A stretch of 13,440 nt of DNA from Acidobacteriaceae bacterium (lineage in GTDB: Bacteria > Acidobacteriota > Terriglobia > Terriglobales > Acidobacteriaceae). A model generated the notes under the pieces. It was not told the origin of the DNA. It ran no database searches and was given only the letters and a program-made list of their open reading frames with translations. The translations under genes were made by a program, and so were the position numbers. Shown one piece after another: positions 1 to 7,327 of this stretch. The first letter of the stretch is position 1; every line of letters begins with the position of its first letter. Location: NCBI GenBank assembly GCA_003135315.1, contig PLBD01000279.1:1-13440 (forward strand), in the 5' to 3' direction.

Positions 1-755
1 GGCACTTCAGGATTCAGCCGCACGGCCGAGGTCGGCGCCCCATCCAGAATGGCCTTGAAGATGACAGCAGAACTCTCGCCGCGGAATGGCAGCGTGCCGG
101 TCGCCATCTCATACAACACTGCCCCGAAGGAGAACAAATCGCTCCGCGCATCCAGTTCTTTGCCGCGTGCCTGCTCCGGCGACATATAAGCGACGGTGCC
201 CAGCGTGGAACCCGGGCTGGTCAGGTGCTGTTCGTCGGTCGGCATAGTGCTGGCGGCCACTATCTTGTTCGACGAACTGGCCGTTGGGGCGACCTTCGCC
301 AGCCCGAAATCGAGGATCTTGGCGTGACCGCGTTTGGTGACGAAGATGTTGGCGGGCTTGATGTCGCGGTGGATGATCCCTTCGGCATGCGCTGCATCCA
401 ATCCGTCGGCAATCTCAATGGCCAGCGAGAGCACAGTCTCGATATCCAAAGGCTTTCCCGCGATCAGATGCTTCAGCGTTACACCATCCAGAAACTCCAT
501 GGCGATGAACGACTGCTCGCCGTGTTTGCCGATTTCGTAGATGGTGCAAATGTTGGGATGGTTGAGGGCGGACGCGGCCCGCGCCTCGCGGCGAAAACGT
601 TCCAGCGCTGCCGGATCCTGCGAAAGCTCATCGGGCAGGAACTTGAGGGCGACGAAGCGGCCAAGTTCGGTGTCCTCAGCCTTGTACACAACACCCATGC
701 CACCGCCACCGAGCTTCTCGACGATGCGGTAATGCGAGATGATCTGGTCGATCAT
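1..755 (-). CDS. Hanks-type serine/threonine protein kinase, N-terminal part (cut by window edge)
   Basis: This is a eukaryotic-like Ser/Thr kinase that phosphorylates protein substrates from the cytoplasmic side. The 251 visible residues hold nearly the whole catalytic domain. They include a glycine-rich loop (GGGGMGVVY, 16-24), the ATP-binding lysine K38 (VALKFL), the catalytic loop HRDIKPAN (129-136, D131), DFG (149-151), and the activation-segment end MSPEQARG (191-198). About 40 residues, rich in Ser and Thr, lie between DFG and SPE; this is a long activation loop that could carry autophosphorylation sites. The reading frame runs off the left edge, so whatever follows (in this family often a transmembrane helix plus a sensor or beta-propeller domain) is not visible. 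The start is the ATG at 755 beginning MIDQIISHYRIVEKLG, which matches the family N-terminus. No good ribosome binding site precedes it. The gene is divergent from the cytochrome operon. Confidence 0.93.
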   Translation of the reverse strand, partial: MIDQIISHYRIVEKLGGGGMGVVYKAEDTELGRFVALKFLPDELSQDPAALERFRREARAASALNHPNICTIYEIGKHGEQSFIAMEFLDGVTLKHLIAGKPLDIETVLSLAIEIADGLDAAHAEGIIHRDIKPANIFVTKRGHAKILDFGLAKVAPTASSSNKIVAASTMPTDEQHLTSPGSTLGTVAYMSPEQARGKELDARSDLFSFGAVLYEMATGTLPFRGESSAVIFKAILDGAPTSAVRLNPEV

Positions 756-1035
756 TAAAGGATGTCTGGCCTCGGGTCACCTCATCTTAAGGAGGCGGCA
801 CCAGCCAGTCAATGCGCAACGGCTCTAACCGTAGTTTCCCGGCTTCGTTCGAGTCGCCAGAGTCGGCAGCTAGAACGAGGCAGCGTCTCACAAAGACACG
901 TTCGCTCACTTCCATAAGTGACTTGTGTCACTGACCCGATGTGCTGTCAGGCCTGATAACTAGCAGCAAGTTTGCGAAAGGGGTGCGCCGGTCCCAGCGG
1001 TCCCGTTTGCTGACGCAATATCAGACATATCGAGA
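756..1035. other. Divergent intergenic region, kinase / cytochrome operon
   Basis: These 280 bp separate the two divergent start codons. I see no convincing ORF or RNA gene. The region holds the overlapping palindrome cluster at 906-932 and a perfect 10-bp palindrome TCAGGCCTGA at 947-956, both on the cytochrome side. No strong sigma-70 or sigma-54 promoter could be picked by eye. Confidence 0.5.
906..932. promoter_or_regulatory. Three alternating half-sites forming two overlapping palindromes (candidate operator)
   Basis: TCACTT (906-911) and AAGTGA (916-921) form one inverted repeat with a 4-nt loop. AGTGAC (917-922) and GTCACT (927-932) form a second, again with a 4-nt loop, sharing the central half-site. 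The three TCACT/AGTGA cores are centred at 908, 919 and 930, exactly 11 bp apart, so all lie on one face of the helix. The cluster is about 100 bp upstream of the cytochrome start and about 150 bp upstream of the kinase start. This geometry is typical of cooperative binding by a dimeric repressor or activator. The binding protein is unknown. Confidence 0.5.
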
Positions 1036-3153
1036 GTGATCTTGGGAGTTTTCTTCACCCCCGTTTGCCAAGACTCGCTGGCCGCCGGCGCTGCTGCCCT
1101 AACCACCAGTCTCTGTCGCCAATTGGCTTGCCGGTCAATAACTCGACTGCTTGCGCTGTTCGTATTGTCGGCGTCGTTTGCGATCCAGGGGGTTGCGGCC
1201 CAGCCCACCAGCGATGACTGTCTGGCATGTCACAGCGACAAGTCTCTGACGACAAAACGCGGCGCACGGACAGTTTCCCTTTTCGTCGATCAGAAAAAAT
1301 TTGCCGCCTCCGTACATGGGGCGTTGCAGTGCACCAACTGCCACGCCGATCTTGAAGGCAAGGATTTGCCGCACTCTACGCCGCTGGCGAAGGTGAACTG
1401 CGGCTCGTGCCACGGCGACGAGGCGGGACAATACACAAAATCGTTGCACGGTAAGGCGAGTGCCCGGGGCGATGCTCTGGCGCCGCGCTGCGTGACCTGC
1501 CATGGCAATCACGACATCCTGCCGGTGAAAGACCAGCGTTCCGCGGTTGCGCCCATGAAAGTACCTTTCCTCTGCGGGCAGTGCCACCGCGAGGGCACGC
1601 CCGTCCAGACCAGCCGCAACATTCCTCAACACGACATCCTGGAGAATTATTCCGAGAGCATTCATGGCGAGGGCTTGCTCAAGAAGGGGCTGATCGTGGC
1701 AGCCAACTGCGCCTCTTGCCACACCGCGCATTTCATCCTGCCTCATAACGATCCCAACTCATCCATTAACCGGCGCAATATTGCCGCCACCTGCACCAAG
1801 TGCCACGCCAATATCGAGCTGGTTCACCGCAAGACCATCCGCGGAGAACTTTGGGAAAAAGAAGCCAACACCCTTCCCGCATGCGTCGATTGCCACCAGC
1901 CGCACAAGGTCCGAAACGTTTTCTACTCGCAGGGAATGGCCGATGCGGATTGCATGCGCTGCCATGGCGATGAGCGGCTCAAATCCGCCGATGGCCGTTC
2001 CATGCTCGTGCGCGTTACCGAAGTGGCCGGCTCACGTCATGCCAAGGTCGCCTGTAGTCAGTGTCACTCGCAGGTGAACGCCTCGAAGGTGCGGCCATGC
2101 GAGACCATCACTCACCCGGTTGATTGCACTGCTTGTCATGCGGAAGTAGGACAGCAGTACCAGCTCAGCACCCACGGCCAGATGCATGCCAAGGGCGATG
2201 TCAACGCTCCGTTCTGCAAAGACTGTCACGGCACCCACCACGTTCTAGGCAAGCACAATCCGGAATCGCTCACCTTCCCGACCAACGTGCCCGATCTATG
2301 TGCCAAGTGCCACCGCGAAGGGAACAAAGCCGCCGTGCTCTACACCGGGACGGAGCACCAAATTATTTCCCGGTATCAGGAGAGCATCCACGGCAAGGGA
2401 CTGCTGAAGAGCGGCCTGACAGTGACGGCTACCTGTACGAGCTGTCACACCGCCCATCGGGAACTCCCGGCCTCTGATCCTCAATCGACCGTGAATCCGA
2501 AAAACTTGCCCGCAACCTGCGGCAGCTGTCACCACGGCATCGAAGAGCAGTTCGTCCAAAGCGTCCATTCTTCCGCGGTAACGAAGACGGACAAACCATT
2601 ACCGGTTTGTAACGACTGTCATACCGCCCACTCGATCCGCCGCACCGACCAGGACGGTTTCAAACTCGACATCATGGGCACCTGCGGGCGCTGCCACGAG
2701 GAAATTGCCAAGACTTACTTCGATACCTATCACGGCAAGGTTTCCAAACTCGGCTACACCAAGACCGCGAAGTGTTATGACTGCCACGGCGCTCACGACA
2801 TCCAGAAGGTCACCGATCCGCGCTCGCACCTGAGTCGCGCCAACGTTGTTGCGACGTGCCAGAAGTGTCACTCGGACGCAACCCGGCGCTTCGCCGGATA
2901 CCTTACGCACGCCACGCACCACGATCCCAAGAAGTTTCCGTTCCTGTACTGGACCTTCTGGGGGATGACGGCCCTGTTGATCGGCACCTTCACCGTGAGC
3001 GGAGTTCACACTCTGCTTTGGCTGCCGCGGGCTTTCCAGATGCGTCGCGAACTGCGCGCCGCGGAAGCCGCAGAAACCGCAGAAGCGGAAGACGAAAAGA
3101 AATCCGGTGAGGCAGCTTCTGACTCGAAGGATGGTGACGATGCCGGACAGTAA
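1036..3153 (+). CDS. 19-haem c-type cytochrome with C-terminal membrane anchor
   Basis: This is an exported multihaem cytochrome for electron transfer outside the cytoplasmic membrane. I count 19 CXXCH motifs, with first cysteines at residues 62, 99, 122, 152, 180, 225, 253, 283, 306, 340, 364, 394, 422, 467, 495, 525, 550, 580 and 608. A signal-like hydrophobic stretch (about 36-54) ends in VAA-Q near 55/56. One transmembrane helix lies at about 634-662, followed by a charged Glu/Lys/Asp-rich tail. Haems 1-8 and 9-16 are an internal duplication. The start is uncertain: GTG at 1036 gives an unusually long N-region and has only a weak ribosome site, and the in-frame TTG at 1123 would give a normal signal peptide starting ACRSITRLLALF. 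The last 14 bp overlap the b-type subunit gene, so the two products probably form one complex. The family resembles doubled-CXXCH and menaquinol-oxidase-associated cytochromes; the exact substrate is unknown. Confidence 0.93.
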   Translation: MILGVFFTPVCQDSLAAGAAALTTSLCRQLACRSITRLLALFVLSASFAIQGVAAQPTSDDCLACHSDKSLTTKRGARTVSLFVDQKKFAASVHGALQCTNCHADLEGKDLPHSTPLAKVNCGSCHGDEAGQYTKSLHGKASARGDALAPRCVTCHGNHDILPVKDQRSAVAPMKVPFLCGQCHREGTPVQTSRNIPQHDILENYSESIHGEGLLKKGLIVAANCASCHTAHFILPHNDPNSSINRRNIAATCTKCHANIELVHRKTIRGELWEKEANTLPACVDCHQPHKVRNVFYSQGMADADCMRCHGDERLKSADGRSMLVRVTEVAGSRHAKVACSQCHSQVNASKVRPCETITHPVDCTACHAEVGQQYQLSTHGQMHAKGDVNAPFCKDCHGTHHVLGKHNPESLTFPTNVPDLCAKCHREGNKAAVLYTGTEHQIISRYQESIHGKGLLKSGLTVTATCTSCHTAHRELPASDPQSTVNPKNLPATCGSCHHGIEEQFVQSVHSSAVTKTDKPLPVCNDCHTAHSIRRTDQDGFKLDIMGTCGRCHEEIAKTYFDTYHGKVSKLGYTKTAKCYDCHGAHDIQKVTDPRSHLSRANVVATCQKCHSDATRRFAGYLTHATHHDPKKFPFLYWTFWGMTALLIGTFTVSGVHTLLWLPRAFQMRRELRAAEAAETAEAEDEKKSGEAASDSKDGDDAGQ
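1219..2682 (+). repeat. Internal duplication of an eight-haem module within the cytochrome gene
   Basis: Residues 62-305 (haems 1-8) and 306-549 (haems 9-16) are two copies of one module. From haem 3 to haem 8 the cysteine positions differ by exactly 242 residues in every case (122/364, 152/394, 180/422, 225/467, 253/495, 283/525), so that stretch aligns without a gap. Matching text includes LCGQCHREG with LCAKCHREG, and ESIHGEGLLKKG with ESIHGKGLLKSG. Haems 17-19 form a shorter remainder with the same HG...CXXCHGAH...DP...TCQKCH pattern. Confidence 0.85.
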
Positions 3154-4078
3154 GCCGCAATCCGCAGCCACCTTGAACTACGCCGCAGATACAGCAACGG
3201 CGCGAGATGCGCAGCGCGCCAGGGCTTCGGCTCGGGCGATTTTGCCGGTCGACCGGCGCGAGTTCGTCCGCTTCCCTCATCTCTACCGCGTCCTGCACGC
3301 CTGCATGATCGTCAGCTTCCTGACGTTAGCGCTCACCGGGCTCTCCCTGAAGTTTTCCTACACTTCATGGGCGGCGAAGCTGTCACGCCTGCTGGGAGGT
3401 TTCGAGACCGCAGGATATGTCCACCGCTTCGCCGCCGTTGTTATGTTCTTTACTTTCACGGTGCACGTGATCGGTCTGTTCAAGCAAAAGCGCCGCGACA
3501 AGACGACTTGGAAAGCCATTCTGTTCGGGCCAAACACTCTCTTGCCCAACAAACGGGATCTGCACGAATTCGTAGCCACGATTAAGTGGTTCGTCGGAAT
3601 GGGGCCGCGCCCGCAATACGGGCGTTGGACCTATTGGGAGAAATTCGATTACTTCGCCGTGTTTTGGGGGATTGTAGTGATCGGCTCCACAGGCCTGACG
3701 CTTTGGTTTCCGGTATTCTTCACCCGGTTCCTGCCAGGCCCGTTCATCAACGTGGCGACGATTATTCATAGCGACGAGGCCCTGCTGGCCACAGGCTTCA
3801 TCTTCACCGTGCATTTCTTCAACACCCATCTTCGGCCGGAAAAGTTCCCCATGGACACCACCATCTTCACGGGCCATATGCCCTTGGCTGAATTGAAGCG
3901 CGACAAGCCTCGGGAGTATGCCGAACTGGTGGCTTCCGGTGAACTGGAACAGCACTTGGAAGAGCCCCAGCCCGAGATTGTGGTCAAGACTATCCGCGTG
4001 TTTGCCTGGATTGCGTTAGGTACCGGCTTTAGCGTCGTTATCTGGATACTCTATGCGATGCTCTTTGCTTACAGATAA
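3140..4078 (+). CDS. Cytochrome b-type membrane subunit (cytochrome b561 / formate dehydrogenase gamma-like)
   Basis: This is a 312-residue integral membrane protein that would carry b-haem and exchange electrons with the quinone pool. Five hydrophobic helices are visible at about 52-70, 97-113, 172-190, 212-228 and 288-310. Candidate haem ligands inside or beside them are H53, H95, H109, H210 and H225. The segment EKFDYFAVFWGIVVIGSTGLTLWF (167-190) is the typical helix of Ni/Fe-hydrogenase and formate dehydrogenase cytochrome b subunits. I chose the ATG at 3140 because AAGGA ends 8 nt upstream; ATG 3131 lacks that spacing. The gene overlaps the 19-haem cytochrome by 14 bp, which suggests translational coupling and a complex in which this subunit links quinol to the c-haem chain. 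The direction of electron flow cannot be read from sequence. Confidence 0.88.
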   Translation: MPDSKPQSAATLNYAADTATARDAQRARASARAILPVDRREFVRFPHLYRVLHACMIVSFLTLALTGLSLKFSYTSWAAKLSRLLGGFETAGYVHRFAAVVMFFTFTVHVIGLFKQKRRDKTTWKAILFGPNTLLPNKRDLHEFVATIKWFVGMGPRPQYGRWTYWEKFDYFAVFWGIVVIGSTGLTLWFPVFFTRFLPGPFINVATIIHSDEALLATGFIFTVHFFNTHLRPEKFPMDTTIFTGHMPLAELKRDKPREYAELVASGELEQHLEEPQPEIVVKTIRVFAWIALGTGFSVVIWILYAMLFAYR

Positions 4079-4204
4079 CAGCTTGCCAGTGCTGTGAATC
4101 GTCGATAAGGGAGGGAAAAACAGCGACAACCTGAACAAGGTTAATACATAGCCGATAGCTTTGGGAGGAACGAGCAGATAGCCAGGATTAAATTGGAGTG
4201 TCTC

Positions 4205-4621
4205 ATGAACAAACGAATGTTTAATCTACTTGGTCTTAGTTTCTTAGCGCTGTGTATGAGCGCCTGCTCGCAGGATAAGAAGACAGCAGCCGAAGGAGCT
4301 GCCAGCGACTGGCTGAAGCTGGTGGACGCGGGTAATTATGCTCAGAGCTGGGACGACGCCGATGCAGCACTCAAGTCCAACATTGCAAAAGAGCAGTGGC
4401 AGGAGCTATTGACCCGCAATCGTGCACCTTTAGGTGCGCCGATCTCCAGGCGGCTGACATCAGCCGAGTACACGACACAACTGCCCGGCGCCCCTGATGG
4501 GCAGTATGTCGTCATTCAGTATGCGAGCAATTTCGAACACAATGGTTCTGTAATCGAAACCGTTACGCCAGCATTGGACAAAGACGGAAAATGGCGAGTG
4601 TGCCTCTATTTGGTCAAGTAA
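4205..4621 (+). CDS. DUF4019-like lipoprotein
   Basis: This is a 138-residue predicted lipoprotein. The N-terminus has a short hydrophobic stretch ending in CMSAC (lipidated cysteine C21, MSAC box). The mature part begins with a charged linker, then the pattern DWLKLVDAGNYAQSW, an EQWQELL segment, RAPLG and a C-terminal WRVCLYLVK strand. This matches my memory of the DUF4019 family, small periplasmic proteins of unknown role. The start is the ATG at 4205, with GGAG at 4195-4198 giving 6-nt spacing; the in-frame start 12 nt upstream has no such site. It follows the cytochrome b gene by 126 bp on the same strand, so it may be co-transcribed or separate. It converges with the MFS gene downstream, and no clear terminator is seen in the 92-bp gap. 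Confidence 0.78.
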   Translation: MNKRMFNLLGLSFLALCMSACSQDKKTAAEGAASDWLKLVDAGNYAQSWDDADAALKSNIAKEQWQELLTRNRAPLGAPISRRLTSAEYTTQLPGAPDGQYVVIQYASNFEHNGSVIETVTPALDKDGKWRVCLYLVK

Positions 4622-4713
4622 GTAGCACGTGAGCCATCTCGTCTGGAAGCTCATTGGCGACGGAGTGACTGGTCAAGACTATTTTGGAATGACAACCGCG
4701 CCCAATTTCCAGC

Positions 4714-5967
4714 CTAGGTTGAGCGAATGGCAGGGCGCATGGCAAGACCGAGTCCATAAATTCCCACCAGGCTGGCACTCAGTAACACGGTCCCTGGAGC
4801 TCCTATTCCCGCAATCAAGGCACCCGCTGGAAAATCGCCTAACGGACGGATGCCCATAATGAGCAGGGTGTTCACGCTCATCAATCTTCCTCTCATCTGC
4901 TGCGGCGCGCGGGTTTGCAAGAGCATGGTCGTTGTTGTCCCTGCGAGCGTCTGACCAAATCCAAAGACGAGTAGAGCGGTCATAGAAACCCAGAATTGTC
5001 CGCTCAAGGCAAACCCCGTGAGTGCCGCAACCCAGATGAAAATACCTGTCAAATAGAGAGGACCTCTTCTTGGGCTGCCGCCCTGTGAAGCCAGGAACAA
5101 TGCTCCCAGAATTGTTCCCACGCCGGCTGCGGAGAATAGCAAGCCCAAACGTTCCGGCCCTATGTGCAGGATCTTTACCGCGTACACCGGCAAGATCAAA
5201 GCGGAAGACGGTCCCAGAAAAAGCAGCGCGGCGTAGCCGGATAAAACCCACGGCAAAACGGCGTCCCGCCGGACCGTGCCGAGTGCGTCACGAATCGCCT
5301 GAAAGGTCGATAGCTGATGGGTCGGCCCTTTTGGCACGCGCATGCAATACAGAGCAAGCAGAACTCCCAGGAAGCTGGCGCCGTTTAGAAAAAAGTTGCC
5401 GGCGTAGCCAAGTTTCTCAACGCCAAATCCAGCCAACGCCGGCCCAAGGGTCGAAGCCCCGTTAAAGGTCATCGCCTGAAGGCTAATGGCGTTTCCCAGA
5501 CTTTCCTTGGGGACAAGCACTGGAACGAGAGCGCCGCGTGCGGGCTGATCGAAGCTCAGCAAAGTTCCGTTCAGGAATGCCAGCACCAGGATCATCCAAA
5601 GCTGGATGACCCCAAAGAGTGTCAGGAACCCCAGCAGAATAGCCAGCGCCGCAGAGCAAGTTTGTGTAAATAGCAGAAGACGGCGCTTATCAATGCGATC
5701 GGCGACGCTTCCGCCGACCAGGGCAAAAAGAAAAAACGCCAAAGCCTGGAATAGCGAGACGGTGCCCAGGGCGAATGCCGATCCGTGGGTGATCTTCAGA
5801 ACAAGCAGGCTCTGCGCTACGATCTGCATCCACGTGCCAACGGCAGAAACTGCCAGTCCGCACCATAGCAGGCGGAAGTCGCGATGGCGCAGCGCACGAA
5901 AAGTCTTGAACACACTTAGGGTCTGCGGATTTGGTTGGGCAGCGGGTGTTGTTGGTGCGAGGCTCAT
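4714..5967 (-). CDS. MFS transporter (EntS/MFS_3-like exporter) at the end of the pqq operon
   Basis: This is a 417-residue major facilitator protein with about 12 hydrophobic segments. The N-terminus FRALRHRDFRLLWCGLAVSAVGTWMQIVAQ and loop 2-3 motif A (GGSVADRIDKRR, 85-96) are typical of the enterobactin-exporter-like MFS_3 group, which mostly export small molecules. A second motif A-like element, RGRLMSVNTLLIMGIRPLG, lies in the C-terminal half. Its ATG overlaps the pqqE stop in an ATGA, so it is almost certainly translated with pqqE as the last gene of the operon. That context suggests export or handling of PQQ or a PQQ-related product. This is inference; the substrate could be unrelated. 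An acidic or polar substrate pocket cannot be judged by eye. Confidence 0.9.
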   Translation of the reverse strand: MSLAPTTPAAQPNPQTLSVFKTFRALRHRDFRLLWCGLAVSAVGTWMQIVAQSLLVLKITHGSAFALGTVSLFQALAFFLFALVGGSVADRIDKRRLLLFTQTCSAALAILLGFLTLFGVIQLWMILVLAFLNGTLLSFDQPARGALVPVLVPKESLGNAISLQAMTFNGASTLGPALAGFGVEKLGYAGNFFLNGASFLGVLLALYCMRVPKGPTHQLSTFQAIRDALGTVRRDAVLPWVLSGYAALLFLGPSSALILPVYAVKILHIGPERLGLLFSAAGVGTILGALFLASQGGSPRRGPLYLTGIFIWVAALTGFALSGQFWVSMTALLVFGFGQTLAGTTTTMLLQTRAPQQMRGRLMSVNTLLIMGIRPLGDFPAGALIAGIGAPGTVLLSASLVGIYGLGLAMRPAIRST

Positions 5968-7046
5968 CCCGCATTGGTTCGGTACGACCAGGAGACTTTT
6001 GCGGCGTCGGATTTCGCAGCCCCCCGTGCAGTCTCAATCAAATGATGATCGGGCGACAGCGAGCAGACGGGGTCTGTGGCATTGGCGTCACCGGTGAGGA
6101 GAAGCGCCTGACAGCGGCAGCCGCCGAAGTCTTCTGTCCGGCGGTCGCAACTCTTGCACGGCTCCGGCATCCATTCTTCTCCCCGAAACCGCTGGAACGC
6201 CGCGGACTCGCGCCAGATCCACTCCAGCGAATGGTCGCGAACGTTGTCGAACTTCATGTCCGGAATGACTCGAGCGGCATGACAAGGCAGCGCCTGGCCG
6301 GATGGATCAATCAGCATCAAACGCCTGCCCCAACCACCCATGCAAGCTTTCGGATAGCGGGCGTAGTAGTCCGGAACCACGCAGTCAATTCGCACTTTTC
6401 CCGCAAGGCGCATCTGGGCTTTTTCCACAACACGTAAGCAGTTCTCTAATTGGTGCGGGGTCGGCAGTAGGGTGTCACGGTTTTTCAGTGCCCAGCCGTA
6501 GTATTGCGCATGGGCAATCTCCACCCGCTCCGGTTGGAGCTGCTCAATGAATTCGATCATCTCCTCGATGTGGTCCAGGTTCTGCCGGTGAACGACGAGG
6601 TTCACGGTGAAGGCAACCTTGAGTTGGCGAATCTTCTCCGCAAGGACGACCTTATAAGCATGACCTTTGGCGCCTGCGATCCATCGCGCCGGCTCGTCTC
6701 TGGAATCCTGGAAGCTGACCTGAATGTGGTCGAGCCCGGCATCCACCAGCTTCGACAGCCTCGCCTCGGATACGCCGAGGCCGGAAGTGATGAGATTTGT
6801 GTACAGGCCGGCTTGGCGAGCACCGGCGATCAGCTCTTCGAGGTCGGTGCGTGCTGCCGGTTCGCCCCCAGTCAGGTGCAGGTGGAGAACGCCAAGACGG
6901 CTAGCTTCCTGAAACACGCGCACCCATGCCTCGGTGGAAAGTTCCGCCTTCGTCGCAACCAGTTGCAGAGGATTGGAACAATAGACGCAATGCAGCGGGC
7001 AACGGTGCGTGACCTCGGCGATCAGCGCCAATGGGTTTGGAATCAT
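5964..7046 (-). CDS. pqqE: PqqE, radical SAM/SPASM PQQ biosynthesis enzyme
   Basis: PqqE is the radical SAM enzyme that forms the C-C crosslink between Glu and Tyr of the PqqA peptide, the first committed step of PQQ synthesis. The 360-residue protein shows the SAM cluster motif C16-x3-C20-x2-C23 (HRCPLHCVYCSNPLQL), the GGEP SAM-binding motif (60-63) and a C-terminal SPASM domain for auxiliary Fe-S clusters with cysteines 235, 255, 297, 300, 310, 312 and 328. The CVYCSNPL stretch is characteristic of PqqE rather than other SPASM proteins. Its ATG shares one base with the pqqD stop (TGATG), and its stop overlaps the MFS start. Length is normal for the family (about 360-380). Confidence 0.96.
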   Translation of the reverse strand: MIPNPLALIAEVTHRCPLHCVYCSNPLQLVATKAELSTEAWVRVFQEASRLGVLHLHLTGGEPAARTDLEELIAGARQAGLYTNLITSGLGVSEARLSKLVDAGLDHIQVSFQDSRDEPARWIAGAKGHAYKVVLAEKIRQLKVAFTVNLVVHRQNLDHIEEMIEFIEQLQPERVEIAHAQYYGWALKNRDTLLPTPHQLENCLRVVEKAQMRLAGKVRIDCVVPDYYARYPKACMGGWGRRLMLIDPSGQALPCHAARVIPDMKFDNVRDHSLEWIWRESAAFQRFRGEEWMPEPCKSCDRRTEDFGGCRCQALLLTGDANATDPVCSLSPDHHLIETARGAAKSDAAKVSWSYRTNAG

Positions 7047-7327
7047 CAGTAATCCACAATCCGTTTTCGCCGCAGCGCTTCTAGGAAATTGGAGACATCT
7101 TCCGTGATCTTCACCGGATCAGCTGTGCCATACCGTTCCGAAAGCGTCGCCACGATATCCTGCACTGTGCGCTGACCATCACAGAGCTCCAGGATGTTCT
7201 GGCCCGTCCCCTGGACGCGGATCATGCCTTCAGGGAAGAGCACGACTTGTTGTTCGCCCTGGGTACCCCATCGGCAACCGGGTGCGAGTCGAGGCTGGCT
7301 GTTTGGCTCAGGCCGAGGCACAGTCAC
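7046..7327 (-). CDS. pqqD: PqqD, PqqA peptide chaperone
   Basis: PqqD is the small RiPP-recognition-element protein that binds the PqqA peptide and presents it to PqqE. The 93-residue reading shows the family pattern PRLAPGCRW near residues 12-20, VVLFPEGMIRVQGTGQNILELCDG (28-51) and RTVQDIVATLSERY (53-66). The start is GTG. The GTG at 7327 overlaps the pqqC stop as GTGA. A second in-frame GTG at 7321 has GGAG (7330-7333) at 8-nt spacing and may be the true start, giving 91 residues. The frame stays open upstream to 7417, but that extension is inside pqqC and does not look like PqqD. The stop shares one base with the pqqE start. Confidence 0.93.
   Translation of the reverse strand: MTVPRPEPNSQPRLAPGCRWGTQGEQQVVLFPEGMIRVQGTGQNILELCDGQRTVQDIVATLSERYGTADPVKITEDVSNFLEALRRKRIVDY

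Noticed and set aside
225..758. Long plus-strand open frame of 177 codons opposite the kinase gene
   Set aside because: It is antisense to conserved kinase motifs on the minus strand; its product has no recognisable features and arises from GC-biased codon use.
4128..4142. Inverted repeat AACCT-GAACA-AGGTT after the cytochrome b gene
   Set aside because: The stem is only 5 bp, AT-containing and not followed by a T-run, so it is too weak to call a terminator.
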